DNA from: Colletes latitarsis
Taxonomy: Eukaryota; Arthropoda; Insecta; Hymenoptera; Colletidae
Direction of reading: 5' to 3'
Assembly (NCBI RefSeq): GCF_051014445.1
Contig: NW_027488370.1
Span: 11,160,001 to 11,224,000, forward strand
DNA: 64,000 nt
Every line of letters begins with the position of its first letter. The stretch's first letter is position 1. Shown piece after piece: positions 22,723 to 36,219 of the stretch. The notes under the pieces were generated by a model. The model ran no database searches and was not told the origin of the DNA. It saw only the letters and a program-made list of their open reading frames with translations. The position numbers and the translations under genes were made by a program.

Positions 22723-25118
22723 TGTTGAACAGATCCTGGGTTTTTTCTGGTTTGGATCACGTAGTTGTGTGGTACCACACAGAAACAGTCCATTAAACCT
22801 GGTTGCGATCAATATTCTAGAGGATAACGCATGTTAGGACTGGGTTACGTCTAGGATTTGCCCCCATCAGGCTCATACTTTCGCATATTTCTCATACTTC
22901 ATGGCTAGATCCTGGGCTGTTTCTGCACTGTATCACGTAGTAATGTGGTAACACGCTGAAACAGTCAATTAAACCTGGTTTCAATCAATATTTTAGACGA
23001 TAACGCAAGCTAGGTCTGGGATAGGTCTAGGATTTGCCCTCATCAGGCTCTTACTATCGCATATTTCTCATACTTCATGGCTAGATCCTGGGCTATTTCT
23101 GGATAGGTTCACGTAGTAAAGTGGTATCACACTGAAACATTCAATGAAACCTGGTCTGGATAAATATTTTAGAGGATAACGCATCTTAGGTCTGGGTTAG
23201 GTCTAAGATTTGCCCTCATCAGGCTCACAGTTTCGCGTTTTACACATACTTGTTGAACAGATCCTGGGTTTTTTCTGGTTTGGATCACGTAGTAATGTGG
23301 TACCACACTAAAACAGTCAATTAAACCTGGTTTCGATCAATATTTTAGAGGATAACGCAAGTTAGGTCTGGGATAGGTCTGGGATTAGCCCTCATCAGAC
23401 TCATACTTTCGCACACTTCACATACTCGATGACAAGATCCTGGGTTTTTTTCTGGTTTGGATCACGTAGTAATGTGTTTCTACACTGAAACAGTCGATTA
23501 AACCTGGTTTCGATCAATATTTTTGAGGATAATTCATGTTAGGTCTAGGTTAGGTCTGGGATTTGCTCTCATCAGGCTCATTCTTTCGCATATTTCTCGT
23601 ACTTGATGGCTAGATCCTGGGCTTTTTCTGGATTGCATCACGTAGTAATGAAGTACAACACTGAAACAGTCAATTAAACCTGGTTTCCATCAATATTTTA
23701 GAGGACAACGCAAGTTAGGTCTGGGATAGGTCTGGGATTTGCCCTCATCAGGCTCATACTTTCGGGTTTTTCACATACTTGTTGAACAGATCCTGGGTTT
23801 TTTCTGGTTTGGATCCCGTAGTAGTGTGGTACCACACTGAAACTGTCAATTAAACCTGATTTCGATCAATATTTTAGAGGACAACGCAAGTTAGGTCTGG
23901 GATAGGTCTGGGATTTGCCCTCATCAGGCTCATACTTTCGCGTTTTTCACATACTTGTTGAACAGATCCTGGGTTTTTTCTGGTTTGGATCACGTAGTAA
24001 TGTGGGACCACACTGAAACAGTCAATTAATCCTGGTTTCGACCAATATTTTAGAGAATAATTCATGTTAGGTCTAGGTTAGGTCTGGGATTTGCTCTCAT
24101 CAGGCTCATTCTTTCGCATATTTCTCGTACTTGATGGCTAGATCCTGGGCTTTTTCTGGATTGCATCACGTAGTAATGAAGTACAACACTGAAACAGTCA
24201 ATTAAACCTGGTTTCCATCAATATTTTAGAGGACAACGCAAGTTAGGTCTGGGATAGGTCTGGGATTTGCCCTCATCAGGCTCATACTTTCGGGTTTTTC
24301 ACATACTTGTTGAACAGATCCTGGGTTTTTTCTGGTTTGGATCCCGTAGTAGTGTGGTACCACACTGAAACAGTCCATTAAACCTGGTTTCGCTCATTAT
24401 TTTAGAGGATAACGCATGTTAGGTCTAGGTCAGGCCTGGGATTTTCACTCATCAGGCTCATACTTTCGCATTCTTCACATACTTGTTGAACGGATCCTGA
24501 GGTTTTTCTGGTTTGGATCACGTAGCAATGTGGGACCACACTGAAACAATCAATTAAACCTGGTCTTGATAAATATTTTAGAGGATAACGCATGTTAGGT
24601 CTGGGTTAGGTCTAGGATTTGCCCTCGTCAGGCTCATACTTTCGCATATTTCTCATACTTCATGGCTAGATCCTGGGCTATTTCTGGATTGGATCACGTA
24701 GTAATGTGGTACCACACTGAAACTGTCAATTAAACCTGGTTTCGATCAATATTTTAGAGGATAACGCAAGTTAGGTCTGGGATAGGTCTGGGATTTGCCC
24801 TCATCAGGCTCATACTTTCGCGTTTTTCACATACTTGTTGAACAGATCCTGGGTTTTTTCTCTCTTGGATCACGTAGTAGTGTGGTTCCACACTGAAACA
24901 GTCAATTAAACCTGGTTTCGATCAATATTTTAGAGGATAACGCAAGTTAGGTCTGGGATAGGTCTGGGACTTGCCCTCATCAGGCTCATACTTTTGCGTT
25001 TTTCACATACTTGTTGAACAGATCCTGGGCTATTTCTGGATTGGATCACGTAGTAATGTGGTACCACACTGAAACTGTCAATTAAACCTGGTTTCGATCA
25101 ATATTTTAGAGGATAACG
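22723..25118 (+). repeat. 17-monomer unit, copy 3 (truncated)
   Basis: This repeats copy 2 until about 25,118, where copy 2 continues GCAAGTTAGG and this copy reads GCATCTTAGG. It therefore contains about 13.6 of the 17 monomers. A private change ATTAATCCTGG at about 24,025 is not in copy 2. Confidence 0.85.
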
Positions 25119-26505
25119 CATCTTAGGTCTGGGTTAGGTCTAAGATTTGCCCTCATCAGGCTCACAGTTTCGCGTTTTTCACATACTTGTTGAACAGATC
25201 CTGGGTTTTTTTCTGGTTTGGATCACGTAGTAATGTGTTTCCACACTGAAACAGTCGATTAAACCTGGTTTCGATCAATATTTTAGAGGATAACGCAAGT
25301 TAGGTCTGGGATAGGTCTGGGATTAGCCCTCATCAGACTCATACTTACGCACACTTCACATACTCGATGACAAGATCCTGGGTTTTTTTCTGGTTTGGAT
25401 CACGTAGTAATGTGTTTCTACACTGAAACAGTCGATTAAACCTGGTTTCGATCAATATTTTAGAGGATAACGCAAGTTAGGTCTGGGATAGGTCTGGGAT
25501 TTGCCCTCATCAGAAACATACTTTCGCACACTTCACATACTCGTTGAACAGATCCTGGGTTATTTTCTGGTTTGGATCACATAGTAATGTGGTACCACAC
25601 TGAAACAGTCGATTAAACCAGGTTTCGATCAATATTTTTGAGGATAACGCATGTTAGGTCTAGGTTAGGCATGGGATTTTCACTCATCAGTCTCATACTT
25701 TCGCATTCTTCACATACTTGTTGAACGGATCCAGGGTTTTTTCTGGTTTGGAACACGTCGTAATGTGGTACCACACTGAAACTGTCAATTAAACCTGGTT
25801 TCGATCAATATTTTAGAGGATAACGCATCTTAGGTCTGGGTTAGGTCTAAGATTTGCCCTCATCAGGCTCACAGTTTCGCGTTTTTCACATACTTGTTGA
25901 ACAGATCCTGGGTTTTTTTCTGGTTTGGATCACGTAGTAATGTGTTTCCACACTGAAACAGTCGATTAAACCTGGTTTCGATCAATATTTTAGAGGATAA
26001 CGCAAGTTAGGTCTGGGATAGGTCTGGGATTAGCCCTCATCAGACTCATACTTTCGCACACTTCACATACTCGATGACAAGATCCTGGGTTTTTTTCTGG
26101 TTTGGATCACGTAGTAATGTGTTTCTACACTGAAACAGTCGATTAAACCTGGTTTCGATCAATATTTTAGAGGATAACGCAAGTTAGGTCTGGGATAGGT
26201 CTGGGATTTGCCCTCATCAGAAACATACTTTCGCACACTTCACATACTCGTTGAACAGATCCTGGGTTATTTTCTGGTTTGGATCACATAGTAATGTGGT
26301 ACCACACTGAAACAGTCGATTAAACCAGGTTTCGATCAATATTTTTGAGGATAACGCATGTTAGGTCTAGGTTAGGCATGGGATTTTCACTCATCAGTCT
26401 CATACTTTCGCATTCTTCACATACTTGTTGAACGGATCCAGGGTTTTTTCTGGTCTGGAACACGTCGTAATGTGGGTCCACACTGAAACAATCAATTAAA
26501 CCTGG
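25090..26505 (+). repeat. 707-bp four-monomer tandem duplication
   Basis: Equivalent points lie 707 bp apart: the seven-T run at about 25,206 and 25,913, and the private CAGAAACATAC at 25,511 and 26,218. The extra three bases over four monomers come from the two seven-T monomers and the GGGTTATTTTCTGG monomer, each one base longer than 176. The first copy ends in a hybrid (GGAACACGTCG joined to TAATGTGGTACC), the product of the crossover. Confidence 0.85.
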
Positions 26506-28770
26506 TCTTGATAAATATTTTAGAGGATAACGCATGTTAGGTCTGGGATAGGTCAGGGATTTGCCATCATCTGACTCATACTTTCGCACACTTCACATAC
26601 TCGTTGAACAGATCCTGGGTTTTTTCTGGTTTGGATCACGTAGCAATGTGGGACCACACTGAAACAGTCAATTAAACCTGGTTTCGACCAATATTTTAGA
26701 GAATAATTCATGTTAGGTCTAGGTTAGGTCTGGGATTTGCTCTCATCAGGCTCATTCTTTCGCATATTTCTCATACTTGATGGCTAGATCCTGGGCTTTT
26801 TCTGGATTGCATCACGTAGTAATGAAGTACAACACTGAAACAGTCAATTAAACCTGGTTTCCATCAATATTTTAGAGGACAACGCAAGTTAGGTCTGGGA
26901 TAGGTCTGGGATATGCCCTCATCAGGCTCATACTTTCGGGTTTTTCAAATACTTGTTGAACAGATCCTGGGTTTTTTCTGGCTTGGATCACGTAGTAGTG
27001 TGGTTCCACACTGAAACAGTCCATTAAACCTGGTTTGGATCAATATTTTAGAGGATAACGCATGTTAGGTCTAGGTTAATTCTGGGATTTTCACTCATCA
27101 GACTCATACTTTCGCATTCTTCACATACTTGTTGAACGGATCCTGGGGTTTTTCTTGTTTGGATCACGTAGTAATGTGGGACCACACTGAAACAATCAAT
27201 TAAACCTGGTCTTGATAAATATTTTAGAGGATAACGCATGTTAGGTCTGGGTTAGGTCTAGGATTTGCCCTCGTCAGCCTCATACTTTCGCATATTTCTC
27301 ATACTTCATGGCTAGATCCTGGGCTATTTCTGGATTGGATCACGTAGTAATGTGATACCACACTGAAACTGTCAATTAAACCTGGTTTCGATCAATATTT
27401 TAGAGGATAACGCTAGTTAGGTCTGGGATAGGTCTGGGATTTGCCCTCATCAGGCTCATACTTTCGCGTTTTTCACATACTTGTTGAACAGATCCTGGGT
27501 TTTTTCTGGCTTGGATCACGTAGTAGTGTGGTTCCACACTGAAACAGTCCATTAAACCTGGTTTGGATCAATATTTTAGAGGATAACGCATGTTAGGTCT
27601 AGGTTAGGTCTGGGATTTGCTCTCATCAGGCTCATTCTTTCGCATATTTCTCATACTTGATGGCTAGATCCTGGGCTTTTTCAGGATTGCATCACGTAGT
27701 AATGAAGTACAACACTGAAACAGTCAATTAAACATGGTTTCCATCAATATTTTAGAGGACAACGCAAGTTAGGTCTGGGATAGGTCTGGGATTTGCCCTC
27801 ATCAGGCTCATACTTTCGCGTTTTTCACATACTTGTTGAACAGATCCTGGGCTATTTCTGGATTGGATCACGTAGTAAAGTGGTACCACACTGAAACATT
27901 CAATGAAACCTGGTCTGGATAAATATTTTAGAGGATAACGCATCTTAGGTCTGGGTTAGGTCTAAGATTTGCCCTCATCAGGCTCATTCTTTCTCATATT
28001 TCTCATACTTGATGGCTAGATCCTGGGCTTTTTCTGGATTGCATCACGTAGTAATGAAGTACAACACTGAAACAGTCAATTAAACCTGGTTTCCATCAAT
28101 ATTTTAGAGGACAACGCAAGTTAGGTCTGGGATAGCTCTGGGATTTGCCCTCATCAGACTCATACTTTCGCACACTTCACATACTCGTTGAACAGATCCT
28201 GGGTTTTTTTCTGGTTTGGATCACGTAGTAATGTGGGACCACACTGAGACAATCAATTAAACCTGGTCTTGATAAATATTTTAGAGGATAACGCATGTTA
28301 TGTCTGGGTTACGTCTAGGAGTTGCCCCCATCAGGCTCATACTTTCGCATATTTCTCATACTTCATGGCTAGATCCGGGGCTGTTTCTGCATTGTATCAC
28401 GTAGTAATGTGGTAACACGCTGAAACAGTCAATTAAACCTGGTTTCGATCAATATTTTAGACGATAACGGAAGTTAGGTCTGGGCGAGGTCTAGGATTTG
28501 CCCTCATCAGGCTCTTACTATCGCATATTTCTCATACTTCATGGCTAGATCCTGGGCTATTTCTGGATTGGATCACGTAGTAAAGTGGTGTCACACTGAA
28601 ACATTCAATGAAACCTGGTCTGGATGAATATTTTAGAGGATAACGCATCATAGGTCTGGGTTAGGTCTAAGATTTGCCCTCATCAGGCTCACAGTTTCGC
28701 GTTTTTCACATACTTGTTGAACAGATCCTGGGTTTTTTCTGGTTTGGATCACGTAGTAATGTGGTGCCAC
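26506..28770 (+). repeat. Mixed C, D, E, A and B monomers with a local three-monomer repeat
   Basis: No long higher-order unit is clear here. A variant CTGGCTTGGATCACGTAGTAG with CCTGGTTTGGATC occurs at about 26,979 and 528 bp later at about 27,507, indicating a three-monomer duplication. A B/E hybrid lies at about 27,768, and an altered GTTATGTCTGGGTTACG monomer at about 28,298. Divergence between neighbours is higher than in the flanking blocks. Confidence 0.7.
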
Positions 28771-31440
28771 ACTAAAACAGTCAATGAAACCTGGTTTCGA
28801 TCAATATTTTAGAGGATAACGCAAGTTAGGTCTGGGATAGGTCTGGGATTAGCCCTCATCAGACTCATACTTTCGCACACTTCACATACTCGATGACAAG
28901 ATCCTGGGTTTTTTTCCGGTTTGGATCACGTAGTAATGTGTTTCCACACTGAAACAGACGATTAAACCTGGTTTCGATCAATATTTTAGAGGATAACGCA
29001 AGTTAGGTCTGGGATAGGTCTGGGATTTGCCCTCATCCGACTCATACTTTCGCACACTTCACATACTCGTTGAACAGATCCTGGGTTATTTTCTGGTTTG
29101 GATCACATAGTAATGTGGTGCCACACTGAAACAGTCGATTAAACCAGGTTTCGATCAATATTTTTGAGGATAACGCATGTTAGGTCTAGGTTAGGCATGG
29201 GATTTTCACTCATCAGACTCATACTTTCGCATTCTTCACATACTTGTTGAACGGATCCTGGGTTTTTTCTGGTTTGGAACACGTCGTAATGTGGGTCCAC
29301 ACTGAAACAATCTATTAAACCTGGTCTTGATAAAAATTTTAGAGGATAACGCATGTTAGGTATGAGATAGGTCTGGGATTTGCCCTCATCAGACTCATAC
29401 TTTCGCACACTTCACATACTCGTTGAACAGATCCTGGGTTATTTTCTGGTTTGGATCACTACTAATGTGGTACCACTCTGAAACAGTCGATTAAACCAGG
29501 TTTTGATCAATATTTTTGAGGATAACGCATGTTAGGTCTAGGTTAGGCTTGGGATTTTCACTCATCAGACTCATACTTTCGCATTCTTCGCATACTTGTT
29601 GAACTGATCCTGGGCTTTTTCTGGTTTGGATCACGTAGTAATGTGGTTCCACACTGAAACAGTCGGTTAAACCTAGTTTCGATCAATATTTTAGAGGATA
29701 ACGCAAGTTAGGTCTGGGATAGGTCTGGGATTTGCCCTCATCAGACTCATACTTACGCACACTTCACATACTCGTTGAGCAGATCCTGGGTTATTTTCTG
29801 GTTTGGATCACATAGTAATGTGGTACCAAACTGAAACAGTCGATTAAACCAGGTTTCGATCAATATTTTTGAGGATAACGCATGTTAGGTCTAGGTTAGG
29901 CCTGGGATTTTCACTCATCAGACTCATACTTTCGTATTCTTCACATACTTGTTGAACGGATCCTGGGTTTTTTCTGGTTTGGATCCCGTAGTAGTGTGGT
30001 ACCACACTGAAACAGTCCATTAAACCTGGTTTCGCGCAATATTTTAGAGGATAACGCATGTTAGCTCTAGGTTAGGTCTGGGATTTGCTCTCATCAGGCT
30101 CATTCTTTCGCATATTTCTCATACTTCATGGCTAGATCCTGGGCTGTTTCTGCATTGTATCACGTAGCAATGTGGTACCACGCTGAAACAGTCAATTAAA
30201 CCTGGTTTCGATCAATATTTTAAAGGATAACGCAAGTTAGGTCTGGGATAGGACTAGGATTTGCCCTCATCAGGCTCTTACTATCGCATATTTCTCATAC
30301 TTCATGGCTAGATCCTGGGCTATTTCTGGATTGGATCACGTAGAAAAGTGGTACCACACTGAAACATTCAATGAAGCCTGTTCTGGATAAATATTTTAGA
30401 GGAGAACGCATCTGAGGTCAGGGTTAGGTCTAAGATTTGCCCTCATCAGGCTCACAGTTTCGCGTTTTTCACATACTTGTTAAACAGATCCTGGGTTGTT
30501 TCTGGTTTGGATCACGTAGTAATGTGGTACCACACTAAAAAACCAATTAAACCTGGTTTCGATCAATATTTTAGAGGATAACGCAAGCTAGGTCTGGGAT
30601 AGGTCTGGGATTAGCCCTCATCAGACTCATACTTTCGCACACTTCACATACTCGTTGACAAGATCCTGGGTTTTTTTCTGGTTTGGATCACGTAGTAATG
30701 TGGTTCCACACTGAAACAGTCGATTAAACCTGGTTTCGATCAATATTTTAGAGGATAACGCAAGTTAGGTCTGGGATAGGTCTGGGGTTTGCCCTCATCA
30801 GGCTCATACTTTCGCGTTTTTCACATACTAGTTGAACAGATCCTGGGTTTTTTTCTGGTTTGGATCCCGTAGTAGTGTGGTACCACACTGAAACAGTCCA
30901 TTAAACCTGGTTTCGCTCAATATTTTAGAGGATAACGCATGTTAGGTCTAAGTCAGGCCTGGTTTTTTCACTCATCAGACTCATACTTTCGCATTCTTCA
31001 CATACTTGTTGAACGGATCCTGGGATTTTTCTGGTTTGGGTCACGCAGTAATGTGGTACCACACTGAAACCGTCCATTAAACCTGGTCTTGATAAATATT
31101 TTAGAGGATAACGCCTGTTAGGTCTGGGATAGATCTGGGATTTGCCCTCATCAGACTCATACTTTCGCATATTTCTCATACCTCATGGCTAGATCCTGGG
31201 CTATTTCTGGATTGGATCACGTAGTAATGTGGTATCACACTGAAACAGTCATTTAAACCTGGTTTCGATCAATATTTTAGAGGATAACGCAAGTTAGGTC
31301 TGGGATAGGTCTGGGATTTGCCCTCATCAGGCTCATACTTTCGCGTTTTTCACATACTTGTTGAACAGATCCTGGGTTTTTTCTGGCTTGGATCACGTAG
31401 TAGTGTGGTTCCACACTGAAACAGTCCATTAAACCTGGTT
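28771..31440 (+). repeat. Diverged third copy of the F/G block
   Basis: The order F, G, F, GGTTTTGATC monomer, GGTTAAACCTAG monomer, F, A-like, D/B hybrid and the CATACTAGTTGAAC monomer parallels 13,300-16,200 and 5,770-8,450. Many private substitutions are present, such as TAGGTATGAGATAGG at 29,357, and the E slot at about 30,880 keeps the full 16-bp palindrome that the other two copies lost by the 8-bp deletion. This copy therefore split off before that deletion arose. Confidence 0.75.
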
Positions 31441-32331
31441 TGGATCAATATTTTAGGGGATAACGCATGTTAGGTCTAGGTTAGGTCTGGGATTTTCACT
31501 CATCAGACCCATACTTTCGCATTCTTCACATACTTGTTGAACGGATCCTGGGTTTTTTCTGGTTTGGATCACGTAGTAATGTGGGACCACACTGAAACAA
31601 TCAATTAAACCTGGTCTTGATAAATATTTTAGAGGATAACGCATGTTAGGTCTGGGATAGGTCTGGGATTTGCCCTCATCTGACTCATACTTTCGCATAT
31701 TTCTCATACTCCATGGCTAGATCCTGGGCTATTTCTGGATTGGATCACGTAGTAATGTGGTACCGCACTGAAACAGTCAATTAAACCTGGTTTCGATCAA
31801 TATTTTAGAGGACAACGCAAGTTAGGTCTGGGATAGGTCTGGGATTTGCCCTATTCAGGCTCATACTTTCGCGTTTTTACATACTTGTTGAACAGATCCT
31901 GGGTTTTTTCTGGTTTGGATCACGTAGTTGTGTGGTACCACACAGAAACAGTCCATTAAGCCTGGTTGCGATCAATATTCTATTGGATAACGCATGTTAG
32001 GTCTGGGTTACGTCTAGGATTTGCCCCCATCAGGCTCATACTTTCGCATATTTCTCATACTTCATGGCTAGATCCAAGGCTGTTTCTGCATTGTATCACG
32101 TAGTAATGTGGTAACACGCTGAAACAGTCAATTAAACCTGGTTTCGATCAATATTTTAGACGATAACGCAAGCTAGGTCTGGGATAGGTCTAGGATTTGC
32201 CCTCATCCGGCTCTTACTATCGCATATTTCTCATACTTCATGGCTAGATCCTGGGCTATTTCTGGATTGGATCACGTAGTAAAGTGGTATCACACTGAAA
32301 CATTCAATGAAACCTGGTCTGGATAAATATT
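31441..32331 (+). repeat. Mixed monomers including an alternative-palindrome copy
   Basis: An A-like monomer with CAGACCCATAC (about 31,506) is followed by B-like, alternative-palindrome (31,929-31,944), GTGGTAACACG and GCTCTTACTATCGC monomers, the same order as at 16,340-16,960 but more diverged. Odd variants are ATTCTATTGGATAACGC at about 31,977 and GATCCAAGGC at about 32,073. Confidence 0.7.
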
Positions 32332-35300
32332 TTAGAGGATAACGCATCTTAGGTCTGGGTTAGGTCTAAGATTTGCCCTCATCAGGCTCACAGTTTCGCG
32401 TTTTTCACATACTTGTTGAAAGGATCCTGGGTTTTTTCTGGTTTGGATCACGTAGCAATGTGGGACCACACTGAAACAGTCAATTAAACCTGGTTTCGAC
32501 CAATATTTTAGAGAATAATTCATGTTAGGTCTAGGTTAGGTCTGGGATTTGCTCTCATCAGGCTCATTCTTTCGCATATTTCTCATACTTGATGGCTAGA
32601 TCCTGGGCTTTTTCTGGATTGCATCACGTAGTAATGAAGTACAACACTGAAACAGTCAATTAAACCCGGTTTCCATCAATATTTTAGAGGACAACGCAAG
32701 TTAGGTCTGGGATAGGACTGGGATTTGCCCTCATCAGGCTCATACTTTCGGGTTTTTCACATACTTGTTGAACAGATCCTGGGTTTTTTCTGGTTTTGAT
32801 CCCGTAGTAGTGTGGTACCACACTGAAACAGTCCATTAAACCTGGTTTCGCTCATTATTTTTGAGGATAACGCATGTTAGGTCTAGGTCAGGCCTGGGAT
32901 TTTCACTCATCAGACTCATACTTTTGCATTCTTCACATACTTGTCGAACGGATCCTGGGGTTTTTCTGGTATGGAACACGTAGTAATGTGGGACCACACT
33001 GAAACAATCAATTAAACCTGGTCTTGATAAATATTTTAGAGGATAACGCAAGCTAGGTCTGGGATAGGTCTAGGATTTGCCCTCATCAGGCTCTTACTAT
33101 CGCATATTTCTCATACTTCATGGCTAGATCCTGGGCTATTTCTGGATTGGATCACGTAGTAAAGTGGTATCACACTGAAACATTCAATGAAACCTGGTCT
33201 GGATAAATATTTTAGAGGATAACGCATCTTAGGTCTGGGTTAGGTCTAAGATTTGCCCTCATCAGGCTCACAGTTTCGCGTTTTTCACATACTTGTTGAA
33301 CAGATCCTGGGTTTTTTCTGGTTTGGAACACGTAGTAATGTGGTACCACACTATAACAGTCAATTAAACCTGGTTTCGATCAATATTTTAGAGGATAACG
33401 CAAGTTAGGTCTGGGATAGGTCTGGGATTAGCCCTCATCAGACTCATACTTTCGCACACTTCACATACTCGATGACAAGATCCTGGGTTTTTTTCTGGTT
33501 TGGATCACGTAGTAATGTGTTTCTACACTGAAACAGTCGATTAAACCTGGTTTCGATCAATATTTTTGAGGATAACGCATGTAAGGTCTAGTTTAGGCAT
33601 GGGATTTTCACTCATCAGACTCATACTTTCGCATTCTTCACATACTTGTTGAACGGATCCTGGGGTTTTTCTGGTTTGGTTCACGTAGTAACGTGGTACC
33701 ACACTGAAACATTCAATTAAACCTGGTCTTGATAAATATTTTAGAGGATAACGCATGTTAGGTCTGGGTTAGTTCTAGGATTTGCCCTCATCAGGCTCAT
33801 ACTTTCGCATATTTCTCATACTTCATGGCTAGATCCTGGGCTATTTCTGGATTGGATCACGTAGTAAAGTGGTACCACACTGAAACATTCAATGAAACCT
33901 GGTCTGGATAAATATTTTAGAGGATAACGCATGTTAGGTCTGGGTTAGGTCTAAGATTTGCCCTCATCAGGCTCACAGTTTCGCGTTTTTCACATACTTG
34001 TTGAAAGGATCCTGGGTTTTTTCTGGTTTGGATCACGTAGCAATGTGGGACCACACTGAAACAGTCAATTAAACCTGGTTTCGACCAATATTTTAGAGAA
34101 TAATTCATGTTAGGTCTAGGTTAGGTCTGGGATTAGCTCACATCAGGCTCATTCTTTCGCATATTTCTCATACTTGATGGCTAGATCCTGGGCCTTTTCT
34201 GGATTGCATCACGTAGTAATGAAGTACAACACTGAAACAGTCAATTAAACCCGGTTTCCATCAATATTTTAGAGGACAACGCAAGTTAGGTCTGGGATAG
34301 GTCTGGGATTTGCCCTCATCAGGCTCATACTTTCGGGTTTTTCACATACTTGTTGAACAGATCCTGGGTTTTTTCTGGTTTGGATCCCGTAGTAGTGTGG
34401 TACCACACTGAAACAGTCCATTAAACCTGGTTTCGCTCATTATTTTTGAGGATAACGCATGTTAGGTCTAGGTCAGGCCTGGGATTTTCACTCATCAGAC
34501 TCATACTTTCGCATTCTTCACATACTTGTCGAACGGATTCTGGGGTTTTTCTGGTTTGGATCACGTAGTAATGTGGGACCACACTGAAACAATCAATTAA
34601 ACCTGGTCTTGATAAATATTTTAGAGGATAACGCATGTTAGGTCTGGGTTAGGTCTAGGATTTGCCCTCATCAGGCTCATACTTTCGCATATTTCTCATA
34701 CTTCATGGCTAGATCCTGGGCTATTTCTGGATTGGATCACGTAGTAAAGTGGTACCACACTGAAACATTCAATGAAACCTGGTCTGGATAAATATTTTAC
34801 AGGATAACGCATCTTAGGTCTGGGTTAGGTCTAAGATTTGCCCTCATCAGGCTCACAGTTTCGCGTCTTTCACATACTTGTTGAACGGATCCTGGGTTTT
34901 TTCTGGTTTGGATCACGTAGTAATGTGGGACCACACTGAAACAGTCGATTAAACCAGGTTTTGATCAATATTTTTGAGGATAACGCATGTTAGGTCTAGG
35001 TTAGGCTTGGGATTTTCACTCATCAGACTCATACTTTCGCATTCTTCGCATACTTGTTGAACTGATCCTGGGTTTTTTCTGGTTTGGATCACGTAGTAAT
35101 GTGGTTCCACACTGAAACAGTCGGTTAAACCTAGTTTCGATCAATATTTTAGAGGATAACGCAAGTTAGGTCTGGGATAGGTCTGGGATTTGCCCTCATC
35201 AGACTCATACTTACGCACACTTCACATACTCGTTGAGCAGATCCTGGGTTATTTTCTGGTTTGGATCCCGTAGTAGTGTGGTACCACACTGAAACAGTCC

Positions 35301-35500
35301 ATTAAACCTGGTTTCGCTCATTATTTTAGAGGATAACGCATGTTAGGTCTAGGTCAGGCCTGGGATTTTCACTCATCAGACTCATACTTTCGCATTCTTC
35401 ACATACTTGTTGAACGGATCCTGAGGTTTTTCTGGTTTGGATCACGTAGTAATGTGGGACCACACTGAAGCAATCAATTAAACCTGGTCTTGATAAATAT
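32332..35500 (+). repeat. Nine-monomer (1585 bp) duplication
   Basis: The variants TTGAAAGGATCC (32,416 and 34,001), CATTATTTTTGAGG (32,848 and 34,433) and ACTTGTCGAACGG (about 32,940 and 34,525) are each repeated 1585 bp apart. Similarity at this offset is strict for about 32,332-33,050 against 33,917-34,635, then breaks. From about 34,950 the sequence switches to the GGTTTTGATC and GGTTAAACCTAG monomers of the F/G family for about two monomers before an E-type end. Confidence 0.8.
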
Positions 35501-36219
35501 TTTAGAGGATAACGCATGTTAGGTCTGGGTTAGGTCTAGGAATTGCCCTCGTCAGGCTCATACTTTCGCATATTTCTCATACTTCATGGCTAGATCCTGG
35601 GCTATTTCTGGATTGGATCACGTAGTAATGTGGTACCACACTGAAACAGTCAATTAAACCTGGTTTCGCTCAATACTTTAGAGGATAACGCAAGTTAGGT
35701 CTGGGATAGGTCTGGGATTTGCCCTCATCAGGCTCATACTTTCGCGTTTTTCACATACTTGTTGAACAGATCCTGGGCTATTTCTGGATTGGATCACGTA
35801 GTAATGTGGTACCACACTGAAACTGTCAATTAAACCTGGTTTCGATCAATATTTTAGAGGATAACGCATCTTAGGTCTGGGTTAGGTCTAAGATTTGCCC
35901 TCATCAGGCTCACAGTTTCGCGTTTTTCACATACTTGTTGAACAGATCCTGGGTTTTTTTCTGGTTTGGATCACGTAGTAATGTGTTTCCACACTGAAAC
36001 AGTCGACTAAACCTGGTTTCGATCAATATTTTAGAGGATAACGCAAGTTAGGTCTGGGATAGGTCTGGGATTTGCCCTCATCAGAATCATACTTTCGCAC
36101 ACTTCACATACTCGTTGAACAGATCCTGGGTTATTTTCTGGTTTGGATCACATAGTAATGTGGTACCACACTGAAACAGTCGATTAAACCAGGTTTCGAT
36201 CAATATTTTTGAGGATAAC
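35501..36219 (+). repeat. Mixed B, E and F monomers
   Basis: B-like monomers with GTCAGGCTC and E-like monomers lead into a seven-T monomer at about 35,955, then a CAGAATCATAC F monomer at about 36,085. This run resembles 56,330-56,790, including the variant CAGTCGACTAAACC at about 36,001 and 56,608. Confidence 0.65.
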
